From Lanius collurio (Eukaryota; Chordata; Aves; Passeriformes; Laniidae): a stretch of DNA of 64,000 bases. The position numbers were made by a program, and so were the translations under genes. The notes beneath the pieces are model-generated. The model saw only the letters and a list, made by a program, of their open reading frames with translations. It was not told the origin of the DNA and did not search any database. This document shows positions 37,001 through 48,545 of the stretch, one piece after another. The stretch lies in assembly GCA_020086605.1 (NCBI GenBank), contig JACBWW010000028.1, positions 9,183,004 through 9,247,003 on the forward strand. Direction: 5' to 3'. The first letter of the stretch is position 1, and each line of letters begins with the position of its first letter.

Positions 37001-40000
37001 TGGAGAAAGACTGCCTTCTCTGTTACAGAACTTAGTTCTGCAGACTCTGAATACCACACACATGTCTTATGCAAACTAACTTTTCAGAATTTATGAAATT
37101 ATTGCAAATCACTGATAAATTACTTCAAAAAGTGCTCAAATTCCAAGCACTTCTGCTTCCAACAGGATTATGCAGTCAAATAAGATTTAAGTATTTAAAA
37201 ATCTGAATTACTTTATACTGTTTGTCATTAGTTTTTTTCTTAAACTAATTAATATTATTTCATTCGAAGACAATTTTAGCTCAAGCAGATTATTCCCAGT
37301 ATGTGTCTAAACAGAAAAGTTACTGTTTATTTTATAAAAAATATGCAAGAGCACTAAACTCATCAACAGACACACAATATTGTTATTATTATATGAATAG
37401 AACCAGCAATTGCCTCCATGCAGAGTTCCTTGGGGATCAAACACATCTCCATCAAGAGTAACACTTCTTGTCATTATCCTTTTGTCAAAAGTCACTTTCT
37501 TAGCATTATCCATGTTATTGCAGACCAGTGTTGTTCCAAAGACATATTCCATTGCTTTCTGCAGTTCAGATTCATACACAATTAGGGAAAGGGCTAAATG
37601 CAAGTTAGCACGGCCAGCCTAGAAATCAAATGAAATGCAATTAGTATGCCTTAAGTAACAAGAAGTTTCAAATCTTTCTAATCTTTTCAATCAGTGATTT
37701 CTGTCTTTTGTTAATAAAAACTCTTTCCAGAAGTATCATTACATTTTAAAAGTATTTCAGTTATAAGTGGAATAATACCTACTTAAACCTCACGTAACTG
37801 GAAGGACACAAAAGAAAACAAAATCAATATACCCTCAAAGCTTGTAGAAACTCATATCAGTAAAACCATTAAGTATCTCAAGTTTTTAGTAGGGAAATAA
37901 ACTGAAAATGGGACAGAAGCAATATAGCGCAAAGAGTGTATTTATTTACATACCAAGCTTTGGGCCAGCTTGACCGTGTCTTCTTGAACACACCTGGCTG
38001 AAATTTTGTTCAATGGAATGATGGTGTATCGATGCTTTAGTTCACCCTTTTCTAAAAGCTTTTTGCCGGTAACCTCAAATGAAAAATAGTTACAAAGCAC
38101 ACCTGAGTACACAAGGGATTTTGTAAAGTGAGACAATACGGCAGGGAAGAAGAACACACTGTTACCACCAACTATGCAAGACTTCCTTGACCCAGTTTAA
38201 ACATGTACATATGTCCAAACCCCTCTCGAGCATTCATTAACAAGGCACATGCTTGCCAACCCCAAAACATACAATCACATCGCAAAATTCAGAGTTCTGT
38301 ACTAAAGCAATAAACTTACCTCTGTATCCACAATAATGTTATAGAGTTTCCCTCCACCCACTGCTTCCAGGGCTTTGGCATTGGATAGATCTTTCACAGT
38401 GAAAAGAGATACAACAGGGCCTTTCACATGGTTTAGATTCCAGTTTTTTTCTGGATGTCTTAAAATAAATATAAATTATGACTATGAGTCATGTTTGTTT
38501 TTCTCCCACGCATCTTCAAAAAATTTATATTTAAAACTCATTATGCATGTTATTCTAGTATAAGCAATTCTAAATTCTATCAGAAAAAGAACCCCACGCA
38601 GAAAATGGTTAAATTAAATACTTCACAGCAAAAGACTTGCCAATAAAGAGTCAGTTACAAAGTCATTAAAAGAATGTAATTCCTGATTTATTCACACAAT
38701 TTTCAATTGGTTTTTGCAGTGGGTTGTTATTACCATAGCTATAGGAGTATGTTCAGCCTATTACATAAACAGTTAAACCTGGGGGTACAGATACTTGACT
38801 GGAGTTGACCTCCAAAGAGCAAGTCTACTTGTGTCCACAGGCAGGAAAAAATGATTACACATTTTTGCAGTTTAGACCTTTGGATTCTATGGCTTTAGCT
38901 ACTGAAGTTATGACTTGAAAACGCCATCAGATAAAACTGAAATTCTAGTGACTTTGACAAGGCTGTGACATTTCCTGACTTTCCCCCTCACCTTCCCCTT
39001 CACTTTCCAGCACAGGTGAGACAGTCATTATTCACTGGCTCTTAAAGGAAAGCAAGAGCTAAGACATTGGTGGAATTATCTGGTAAAAGGCCCCCAAAAG
39101 CCCTTTCAAACCTCTTTCAAGATCATGCTGAGATCTTACTTGTATGTAAACTGTAGATGAGGAAACTTTGCCATTAAACTTTCACTCCGTTCTCTCAGAC
39201 AACTGATATCAGAAATCAATGCCTTCTTTTTTGCTAAGAGAGCTTCTTCTTTCTCTTCTTCGGAGTTGAACACAAGCAGTAAACATATAACCAGAGCACA
39301 GAAATCCATTAGCTTAAAAATTGGTATTCTACACTGTTTATCTACATATATGTAGAGAATACTTACTTAAAACTTTCTAAAAGACTTTGTAAATTTTCAG
39401 TCTAAAAAAATTAATACCATTGTGACACCAAACATGAAAAGAAAAAGTTTAAGTGTAATATTCTTCTCTAAAGGTTAATTGGAATATCAACAGTTTCATG
39501 TAGTGTCTGAAACAAATGTTACCTGGCATAAGAAACAAACTCTAAGAAGCATTTTGTGCACAGAAAATCAGTAAGCAATAGGGATGTCGGTCCCTTTTTC
39601 TATCTAAATTTTACCTGGAATTTAATTGTGCCATCAAACTTCAAAACATTTGGCCCAAACAAAGTTTATAAAATCAAATTATTTTAAGTTGCTTTCTGTG
39701 GAAGTGTAAGAGTTTTTGGAGTTTAGATCATGGAAATTTCTTTAAGCATGAAAGCAGCATACTTAATTTTTCACATCCCTCCTGCATTGGGTCTGGGTGA
39801 GATGGAGTTAGTCATAGTGCTGTTCTTTGTGTTTCTACTAGAAAGGCATAGATGTAACACAGTTTTGGCTACTGCTAAGCATGCTGGCATAGCATCAAGG
39901 CTGTCCCTCCAGCCCCTCGTCCAAAAGGCAGTACGCTGTGGGTGGGCAACAGAGTGGGAAAGGACATAGCCAGGATATGGGGTCCAAGTGATATTCCACA

Positions 40001-43000
40001 CTATTATGAAGGTGTGCTCATTAGTAAAAGCTAAGGGAAAGGATGAGGGGACGTAGCGTCCATTATTAAGGCCTTTGTCTTCCAAAACAGCCTTTAGGCA
40101 TACTGAGGTCCTACTTCACAGGAAGGGGCTGAACATTGCCTCCTAATTGCTGATGGGAAGCAGAGCATAAATTTTTTTGTTTTCCTTTGCTTCTGCATCC
40201 TCCAGCTGGCTCCAAGACAGACACGCCACTGGTCAAAGCCAAGATCATCACTGATGGTGGTGAAGCCTCTGGGATAACAAATTATAGAAGGGGAAAAAAA
40301 GCCAAATCTATCTTCAGTGGCCAGAAAGAGGAGTATGTGAGAGGAACAGCCCTGCAGACACCAAGGCCAGTGAAGAAGCAGGGGCAGGAGTTGGTCCAGG
40401 CACTAGAGCTGAGATTCCCCTGCAGTCCATGGTGCAGACCTTGGTGAGGTACCTGTGCCCTCCAACCCATGGAAGTCCACAGCATAGCAGATATCCACCT
40501 GCAGCCTGTGGAAGCCCACACTGGAGCAGAGTCCCATCAGAATCTTTAGACCCAAGGAGAGAGGAGCCCACACCACAGCAGGTTTGCTGGCAGGATGTGT
40601 GACCTCCCACAGGGGACCCACACTGGAGTGGCCTGTTCCTGAGGGACTGCACCCCATGAGAGGGACACATGCTGGAGTAGTTTGTGAAACACTGCAGGCC
40701 ATTAGAAGGATTCACTTTGGAGAACTTCAAGAAGGACTGCCTCCCTTGGGAGGAACCCCATGGTGGAGCAGGGAAAGGGTGCAAGTCTTGCCCCTGAGGA
40801 GGAAGGAGTGGTACACACAACATGTGAGGAACTGACTGCAGTCCCCATTCCCTGTCCCCCAGCACCACTCACAGAGGTACAAAAAATCAAGAATTAAAAA
40901 GAGCCTGGGAATTTATGTTAAATTGATTTTCCCAAGTCAAGTCTACTTTGCCCATGGCAGTAATTGCCAAGTGATCTCTCCCTGTACTTGTCTCAACACA
41001 CCAGCTTTTGCCATGTATCATCTCTGCTGCCTAGCTGAGAAGGGCTGTGACAGAATGGCTTTGGTGGACACCTGGCATCCAGTCAGGATCAGCTCATGAC
41101 AATTCTATACTCCTTTGTATATTGCCCCAACATTATGCATCAGAAGTTTGTACAGACCTGAATAGTTCAGCTCCTTCATTTGGTTCTCTAGAGTTGTTTT
41201 CATTTTCTCGACAGTTTCAAATGCTTTTCGGTCTTTCTTGTAGCCTTCATCCATCTTTTTAACTTCAGCTTCTTTTGTCTTTAATTCTTTTTGTGCATAA
41301 TTCAACTTCATTTGAGCCTATAAGGAGTAAGCAAATATGGAACCAGAGCTTCAAAGACAATCTTTTAGGTGCAAATTCAGAATACTTTCCCTATCAAGCT
41401 GCCTATGTAATTTATAAAACTTTCCACTAATTGCAGATATGATGAAAAGCAGCCTTGGCTTTTGAAAACAAAGGCACAGGTTATCTGGAAACAAAAGCAT
41501 AGCTCTTGTATTTAACTATGGTAACATGTTAAAACAAACACAGTCTGAGAAGAAACAAAGTAAAATAAGGCGGGATACAGCTGTCATTTTTACTTTACAG
41601 AGAAGAATTTCTCCTTAATTGAGACAAGGAAAAGTGAACTTTGGAAATTTAAACTCTACTATCAGAACTACCCCAGCAGAGGTTTTCTGTTTTAAGACAA
41701 AACAAGCATTATCTCTTTCAGTTGTGTGATGAGCATACAATATAACTAAGGAGAAAATAGTTTCTTCTAAACTCTCCATTTCACAGTCTCGGGCATCTTT
41801 ACTTTGATTCCATTAAGTTTTACTGTAGAAATCTCTTTGATTGTGTATCATGGACAATAGTCTTAATTTTTTCCTATTCAGTACTATTGCTCATTCGAGT
41901 ACAGTCAGTCCTATTTTGTATCTCAAACACCAGTTTCTAATACTTCCTCAAAGCAATGCTACAGCATTTTTCTGTGCAAGGATATTTTGTATACATCTTA
42001 TCATAAAGTTAGCTCAACACATACGCCAAAATGTAAAACATCTTGCACAGATATTCTGCACCTCTTTTCAATGATCTTTCAAGCATGTATTTGTCAAATG
42101 GTTTTCAGGCAATTTTCGAAAGCATGAAGGCAGGTCTGAGACAGGCAGAGCTTTTCTCCTTACCTGTTTGGCCTCTGTTACTGCTTTGCCAATTTCATTT
42201 TTGCAGATCATCATCTGCTCTGAAAGAGTAGCTTCTTCACCATCCTTATTGCTGGACAGGCCAGCAGACACAGCATTAAAATATTGTTGCGCTGCAGCTA
42301 AAGCATGTGCATCTTTTTCACATTCTTCCTCAGAAGCGTTTAGTTTTTTCTCTAAATTCTTTACTTCCTTCTCCTTTGACACTAATGCTTTAGAATCCTT
42401 CAGCAAAACAAAGAACAAAGATAAAAAAAACTAAGAGGGAACCTGAGTCCATTACCTCGAAATTAATTTTATTTAGATAAAGAGCAACAAGTAGTTTCAT
42501 CAACTACATTTCTATGACCCTTTGTCAGATATTGTGATCTTGCAGTAAGTCTTTTAATGTTTTCAAATGTGTTACTTTCCCCTGAGTGTACTGCATATCT
42601 ACAGACAGATGAAATACAGGAAGCAGTAATAACTGCCCAAGAACTTGGGGAATTATCTCTCTCTTTCCAATAACTAAAAAGTGATCCTCCTGGACAAAAA
42701 ACACCAACTGTCAAAAATACGCAAGGCAGAGATTTGTCATTTAATTTTAAGAGTAACATATGTCCAGAACACATAATAGTTTGAAGCTATAGGGATCTCT
42801 GCTGATCTTAATAGAAAATTTGGAACCATGAAGAGTTGCACTTTATTTGTATTTACATCACGTGTGTTTCTAAAGGGAACCTACTACCTACACTGCACAA
42901 ATAAATCAATGTCCTTAACATTTGTCTCTACTTTCCTGGTATAATTCTTGCCAATCATAAGATTCTTCATACCATAATAGGAAAGAAAAGCCAGCTGTTC

Positions 43001-46000
43001 CAACAATCATAATTAATTTACTATGTAAATAAAATTATATACAAATATCTTACCTTCTGCATACGTGTTACCAGTTCATTGTACTTAACCTCTTCACTTT
43101 TTAAGTTTTGCTTCTTGAGATCAAGAGCACTTTGTGCTTTTGTATTAACTCTTTGATTTTCTGAAAGAGCAGCTTCCAGTGTACGAAGTCTACCATCTAC
43201 TTCCTACAATCAGTAATAAAGGCAATTTATTTTAGCCTCTGAAACCAATACAGTATTTGTAATATTTCATCTTCTGCTCGCAGCTTTATGCAGAAGGAAA
43301 TCTGACCAAGCAGGCAGCAGTCTCCAATACAAACAGGTCAGAACATCTCTTCCCTCTGAAATACAACCTAACTTGAAGCTACTATTGAAGACCCACATCA
43401 TTCCCTAAGACAGGACACTGTCCTTTGTACAGAAGGTGGATTTAGACATCCAAAGACTCTATGGGTCATCTTGTATCTAATTAAATTTATTGCCCCTAAA
43501 ATTGAAGTCAATACTGTTTACTGTCAAACAAAAGCTTGCTTACTTTTCTCTCTTTTTGAGACATCAAAAAGGGGAGAAAAAACTCTCTGGCAAAACTTAC
43601 CCTTGAATGCACAGAGTGGAAACATGAGGGCAACAGCTTTTATGCTTCAGTTATTTTTCATTTGCATTTCACGTAAAAAAACCTCCTTTAAATGGATGTC
43701 TTCTAGACAATGGCCAAAACCAAAAATGAACAATGCATAATCCAAGCAACCCACCAGAAGAAGATAAGAGGACACTATGTGTAAAAGTAATTCCCATGTC
43801 TTAAAATTCTTTGTGTTCAGGTATTCAGATAAGCACAATTCTGTTTTCACTTACCTTATCCTTTTCCTTTTCCATCTCTGCTATGTCTTCATTAAGTTTT
43901 TTTACCTTCTGTTCAATTTCAGCCATTGATTCCCGAAACTTCTGTACCTCAGACCGCATTTCCTTTAACATGCTACCCGAGGATACTTTTGTTTCTTCAG
44001 CCACAGCAAACTGATAAGCTACACAAAAGCGGCTTACATGTTCTATTTCTCGTAGTAATTTCTGGTATTCTAGATATGATGCTCGTTCCTGAACAGACAA
44101 AAATAGAAAAAAATAAATCTCTAAAATTTGATTGAAAAACAATGCTACATAAGACTACTATAGAAATCTTCTAAGCACCTCTAAACATCAGTATTTGAAT
44201 TCTCCATGTTATTTAGTATACTTGGTATTAAACATTGCAGCCTGCTCAGAAAAATCTCAGATAAAACAATACTCACATAATTGACTGCACATCAGAAATA
44301 GCGCTTGACTTAGTTTTTTAAGAACTAAGTCACTTTAAAATCTCTTTTTATTTAGTCCTCTTGTTTTCTTTCTTCTCCCTACATCTCTAGAATTCCCTGG
44401 AAGTCCAAAATGTCACAGTCTCTGTATATGGAATGATGATAAAATTTCTCTAAGATTCTACAGAACTTGAAAAAATGCGGTTGTTTTAGCCGAAACATAC
44501 TGGTTCAGGGTAGTTGAAAATATTTTTTCAATACTTGAAAATACCTAGCTTACCACCCTTCTAATTTTTCCATACCTCTTTCAGTTTCTGTAAAGATGGA
44601 CTGATGTCCTCATTTAAGACCTGAAACACATAGCAGAACATTTATATTCTGATTTTACTGAACTCTAAACTTTAAACATGTCAATGCATGTCTAGTTCCA
44701 TGTGCAGAAAAGAAATATTCTACAAGTCAAAATCCCCATTAAACTAGTTGCTCAGTTATGTTTAACAAATATGAATGAAAGTATATTTTCCAACATGCAG
44801 TACCTTTTGAATGCTTTCCAGTTTGGATTCCTTCTTCTCTATGGTTTTCTGGGCAGCCATTTTCTTGCATTCATACATCCTAGTACCAGCTGCTTCTTCA
44901 ATCATAGCTAAAATCTAAAATAAAGCAATGCAAAAAACTTTGATATTCCCTCTTACGCTAGATTGGTTCAACTCAGTTGAACATCTCATCTCCCTCCAAC
45001 ACCTTTATTTTTGTTGTCCCTCTCCCAGCATATAGATTCGTATCATTCAAATCAGCTCAACTTCAGACAAAAAAACTCCCACAACTTTCTTACCTCTGGT
45101 GGCTTCATATTTAGAACTTTGGTAATTTGTCCCTGGTGACAGAAAGATAAAACAAGAACAGTGTACCATGCAGTAGTAAAAACAAAAACCAAACCCCCAA
45201 ACCCCCACTCAACTTTATACATTGTATTTTAAGTTCAAGCACTTTTAATTTTTTTTTTTTTTGCTACAAGAATAAACTAGTCTATTCAATTGTTTTCCTC
45301 TTCAAAGTTCAAATACACCACTCTTTCAGGTAACATGCTTGAAATGGCTCTTACATCATATCTTAGGCTCAATCTCCACAGGCCTGATTATACCTTAACA
45401 GAGTAATGCAAACATTTTTTTCTAGAGTCTTACCGGGTTGCTGATGTTAAATCAGCTCCTAATCATAAATCAGCTTTTTGATGATGTAGCTCATATGTAA
45501 TAGGGAGAAACAGAATATGTACAAAACTGTCCCCATATTTGCCATCCACTTGGGACAGATACATTTGAAACAATAAATCCTGCTCTGCCTTATTATTCCT
45601 TGCAAATATTGCAGAGATTTGCCTAGTCCTTAACAGAATTTGGACAATTGTGACTTACAAAGGTACATATCTCAGCTTCATTCAAAGTACTGTCTAACAT
45701 GGAACATAAAGAATAGGAAATAAAATCTGTCCTTTTAGCATAATAATAAAAGCAATACCTATCCCCTAAGCAGAAAAAAAAAAGAAAATAAAATAGGCAA
45801 ATGTTTTAGAAAAGTTTGCTAACATGAGGGCCACATGAGGTCTTGCGCTACAAGATGTGTCTGAGGGCCAAACTATGCTGGACTGGAAATCTTAACTACT
45901 TACCAGACACTTCGTTTTTATTTGATGTTACCCTAATTAGGAAATTAAGTGTTCTTCCACTATCTTGCCCTGCCTTACATTTAGTGCAAGTCCTGTTCTT

Positions 46001-47922
46001 TCCAGATTTTATAAAGATGCACACAATACCTGCATAATAAGGAAGTGAGGATTATTGACATTGAGTCCAACGGAACAGAAGAGATCCTGCACACGACTGT
46101 TGGCAGCATTAACACCATTGATAAGATACTTATTTCTACCTCCTATAACAACCTGGAGAACAAAGACAAAAAAAAAGCTTGGTGTTGTGAGAACATAAAC
46201 TGTAATAAAGAGTAAAAAATCTGAGCAAATCACATGTATTATATCTTTGCATACACATGTATGTGCATACTATGCAAAATATCAGAACAGCACTTGTTTG
46301 ACATTTAAAATACCTAACTAAAATATAAGAAAAATTAGTCATTGAAGACAATACTGACAAACTTTCTAAAAACTCTTCTTTAAAAAACCAACCAATAAAA
46401 AAAGTTCAAAAATCAAAACCCCAACATCTTCATCTGAAAAATAAAGGTTCCTTTGTTCTTGGAGACCAAATTTAACACACAGTTCAGATATTAAGAAGAA
46501 GAAGCCACAAGATAGAAAAATATGACTTGCTTTATGAAAATTTCTAGCTAGTACACTGGATCTACTCCCATAGTCTGTTACTATCTACACTGTAGAGGCA
46601 ATGTAGAAGCCTTGCTTCTACTGCAGAAACTCGGGGACTTTAAAAATTGCCCTTTTTTTCCCTTAACCACTCTGTTGAGCATGGTAGAAATCTATATATG
46701 TTATTAAAAAACACAGATATTAAAGACTCACCTGCCTAGTCACAGTGATCTCATCATTAGCTTCAAAACCCAGCGGACTTCGACTCTTGTCCAAATTATC
46801 AAAGCTAATAGATACGGATGCCTTTGTAATTCCAGCTTGCCCATTCTTATAAACTAGATCTTGCAAGTTGGAAGCTCGCACCTAAATCCAGGGAACAGAT
46901 ATATACTTTTTTGAAAGTAATTAATTTCACATTTTCATTATACTACTGTAGGTTTTGGAGAAATAGCTGTATATTTAAGAATCCATGTGAACTGACACAT
47001 GGGAGCTGCAAGGCACTATCATTGTAAAACCATAACCAGTGTGTGGCAGTCTAGTTTTAATTATCCAGCTAATTGTTTCTGCATGAGGCTCCTGACAGAC
47101 ATGGCATACATGTTTTAAAAAAGCCAGCTGCCAGTAAATTTGTTTAACAAGCATTTTTTTTTTCCACAATGCAGTTCTTAGGGAGATGATTCAGAAAGTG
47201 TTCCTTGGAGGTCTGCTGGCTTTGTCTATAACTGGGGGGAGGTAGAGACGGGAAAAGGAAATCAAAAAATCACCTTCAGACAGAGATTAAAATTGGTGTC
47301 AAAGCACAGTTTTTTTATGAGAATAAAGCAGATATATTATCTCTTAAATAGCAGGCATTGCATGAACACCACTTTTAAATTTTTTTCTGATGAACCAGAT
47401 AGCCAGATTTCAAGATCCAATCAAGAACCAAAAACATTTATTACAAATAAATAAATTATTGCCTTTATGTACAAAAGACCTTTGGCTTGAAGATACCTGT
47501 TAAGTGGTTGGTTTTAGTCTATTGTTCTAAGCAACATACTTTTCGTAACTGTGGTATAAGGATGAAGTTGTAACTTAATGTAAGCAGGAACAACAATGAC
47601 AGAGACCCAGATTTATGCAACGAAAAATTCAAATAATAAAACTATTTGTTTCAAAGAAGCACCACTTCAGGACTTCCGTGGGGGTTACTCTCTAGAGCAA
47701 CATGAAATGTTGCCGACACAAGACTTTTCTTAAACGTCCCGCCTGTCTCTTTACCTGTGACAGATTGCTGATTCCCAGCACGAAACAGATGGAGTCCAAG
47801 ACATTGGATTTGCCACTACCATTCAAGCCAGTAATAGCATTGAATAACGGGTCAAAGTCTTTAATTTCCGTCCTCTGAGCATAAGATTTAAAACCTTCAA
47901 GAACAATTGACTTGATGTACAT
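28066..47922 (-). CDS. SMC2: SMC2, condensin ATPase subunit, 24 coding exons, 1208 codons, complete
   Basis: SMC2 pairs with SMC4 in condensin I and II and uses ATP to compact mitotic chromosomes (family knowledge). I joined 24 coding exons from the ATG at 47922 to the TAG at 28066. They total 3627 bases with no stop or frame break, giving 1208 residues against 1197 in human. The order is N-terminal ATPase half with Walker A GLNGSGKS at 32-39, coiled coil, hinge at about 511-670, coiled coil, and C-terminal half with signature LSGGQ at 1085-1089 and Walker B LDEVD at 1112-1116. ATPase residues are intact. Compared with human and chicken SMC2 as I remember them, hinge and head loops differ at sites normally fixed, and the C-terminal tail differs and is about ten residues longer. 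The hinge intron uses a GC donor. It could be the single orthologue or a diverged extra copy; introns rule out a processed copy. Confidence 0.95.
28276..29090. other. SMC2 last intron, unique part
   Basis: About 0.8 kb of intron between SMC2 exons 24 and 23 outside the CR1 end. The frames seen here are short and have no family resemblance. I recognise no feature. Confidence 0.5.
29091..29190 (+). mobile_element. CR1 LINE 3'-end fragment abutting SMC2 exon 23
   Basis: Matches the last ~100 bases of an avian CR1: CTGGTGGAAGGTGTCC, CCCATGGCAGGGGATTGAAC, then the CAACCCAAACCATTTTATGA terminus. It is in + orientation, antisense to SMC2, and stops about 24 bases before the exon 23 boundary at 29214. 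Confidence 0.8.
29440..29860 (+). mobile_element. CR1 LINE 3' portion in the intron between SMC2 exons 22 and 23
   Basis: An ordered CR1 3' region: GGGCTGTTTAGCCTGGACAG, the CTCTACAACTGCCTGAAAGG block, AACAGGAAATGGCCTCAAG, AATGGGTTGCCCACAGAAGT, and the terminus ending in CTAAACAATTCTGTGATTCT. It is in the same + orientation as the fragment at 29091-29190. The coding part is full of disruptions, so it is a dead copy. Confidence 0.88.
32949..35716 (-). other. SMC2: SMC2 exons 16-20: C-terminal coiled-coil arm
   Basis: Exons 35592-35716, 34580-34773, 34149-34292, 33715-33909 and 32949-33149, residues 711-997. Landmarks are [45 protein letters not shown] and [12 protein letters not shown]. All phases agree across the junctions. 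The introns contain no repeat that I can identify. Confidence 0.92.
36701..39257 (-). other. SMC2: SMC2 exons 11-15: hinge domain and flanks
   Basis: Exons 39140-39257, 38320-38458, 37954-38073, 37414-37618 and 36701-36836, residues 472-711. The hinge mediates SMC2-SMC4 dimerisation. Clear matches are [34 protein letters not shown] and [19 protein letters not shown]. Departures from the human protein as remembered include residues 598-603 (AGRANL against VGPDNV), 612-613, His664 before the Gly-Gly pair, and the 518-529 stretch. The intron after 37414 begins with GC. The acceptor of exon 11 is an AAGAAG tandem, so one residue may be optional. Confidence 0.9.
37412..37414 (-). promoter_or_regulatory. 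Non-canonical GC 5' splice site after SMC2 exon 14
   Basis: On the - strand the exon ends CATGGAG and the intron begins GCAATT. No GT is available at this place. The next exon (36836 downward) begins GTGCATCC after a proper TTTAACAG acceptor. Joining the two restores the expected Gly-Gly-Ala reading (GGASSQAAP) in frame. AG|GCAA agrees with the GC-AG class, but position +5 is T rather than the preferred G, so the site looks weak. Confidence 0.8.
39258..39774. other. SMC2 intron sequence beside exon 11
   Basis: About 0.5 kb of A/T-rich intron between exon 11 and the LTR relic. No feature recognised. Confidence 0.4.
39775..41101 (+). mobile_element. Degraded endogenous-retrovirus LTR relic(s), ERVL-like, in an SMC2 intron
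   Basis: The 40750-41101 part ends in a block (GAGTGATCTCTCC-type run, then GGTGGACACCTGGCATCCAG, ending CATGACA) that I recognise from LTRs common in Neoaves. The 39775-40200 part resembles the U3/R portion of a related bird LTR (GATATTCCACACTATTATGA, then GATGGGAAGCAG). The two may be one truncated element or two nested ones. I see no gag, pol or env reading frame, so it is a non-coding remnant. Orientation is antisense to SMC2. The left boundary is uncertain. Confidence 0.55.
41158..44620 (-). other. SMC2: SMC2 exons 6-10: N-terminal coiled-coil arm
   Basis: Exons 44576-44620, 43855-44088, 43054-43203, 42164-42397 and 41158-41317, residues 198-472. They are rich in Glu, Lys and Gln with heptad-spaced hydrophobics. 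Family landmarks are [26 protein letters not shown] and [13 protein letters not shown]. The arm differs from human at many positions. That is partly expected for coiled coil and is weaker evidence of acceleration than the hinge and head changes. Confidence 0.92.
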
Positions 47923-47932
47923 CTCACTGTTC
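44804..47932 (-). other. SMC2: SMC2 exons 1-5: N-terminal ATPase lobe
   Basis: Coding exons 47755-47922 (exon continues to an acceptor at 47933-47934), 46732-46881, 46030-46152, 45094-45132 and 44804-44914, residues 1-197. The start [18 protein letters not shown] is the family N-terminus. Walker A lies at 32-39 and the Q-loop glutamine is residue 147 (NPHFLIMQ). [16 protein letters not shown] is the conserved run into the coiled coil. A CTCTTAG acceptor 10 bases before the ATG shows that at least one upstream exon is untranslated. The introns (about 0.9, 0.6, 0.9 and 0.2 kb) show no recognisable repeat. Confidence 0.93.
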
Positions 47933-48545
47933 CTAAGAGACCAGGAAAGGTATTCCTCTGAGAAGCAGTAAGAAAGGTATCTGAACTGTAATCCTACATA
48001 TTTCAGAGTAAAGGAAAAAGAATAAACCAATGAATCACACTGCCAAACAAACAACTAGACGTGTGAGACAATCGAAAGAACGCATGCCTTTTACAAAAAA
48101 AAATATCATGCATTTATAAGCGAAAAAAGCCAAGCAGACCACAGATCCAGGCAGCATCCCAACAATAACCTGTACTTCAGCATTTCTAAGCGACGTGCCT
48201 TTACACAAAGCTTATCACTTAGGTACAGACTCGTGGCAAAACCCACGGTTTTTCGCAAAGCTGGCCGCCAGCGAAGGGGAAAGGCCCGGGTGTTTCAGAA
48301 CACGGCAGAGCCTGCCCTTCCCGCTTGCGGGACTGCTATACCCATTCGGCCACGCTGCCGGCGAGGGGTAAATCCCAAGGAAGCGGCAGCCTCAACTGAG
48401 GCACCGCGAACAAGGACCCATCACATCCCCACCCCCGACCCTGCTGCCTTTATTGCGCTGCCCCCGCAGCCAGCGACCCTGCTCCAGCGAGCCCTCCCTG
48501 CCCGCCCTGACGCCAAATGGGCCGCGGGCAGCCTCGCTTCCCTCC

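Noticed and set aside
37381..37414. SMC2 exon 14 running into intron, apparently a broken gene
   Set aside because: A GC donor at 37412-37413 plus the AG acceptor at 37837-1000 (that is, 36837) restores the expected hinge reading exactly, so the exon is not truncated.
40314..40868. A 184-codon frame on the - strand
   Set aside because: It lies inside the LTR relic, has no recognisable domain and reads antisense to the element. It is a chance opening.
28066..47922. SMC2 as a pseudogene or processed copy
   Set aside because: It retains introns and a CpG-island promoter, and 1208 codons are open with all ATPase motifs intact.
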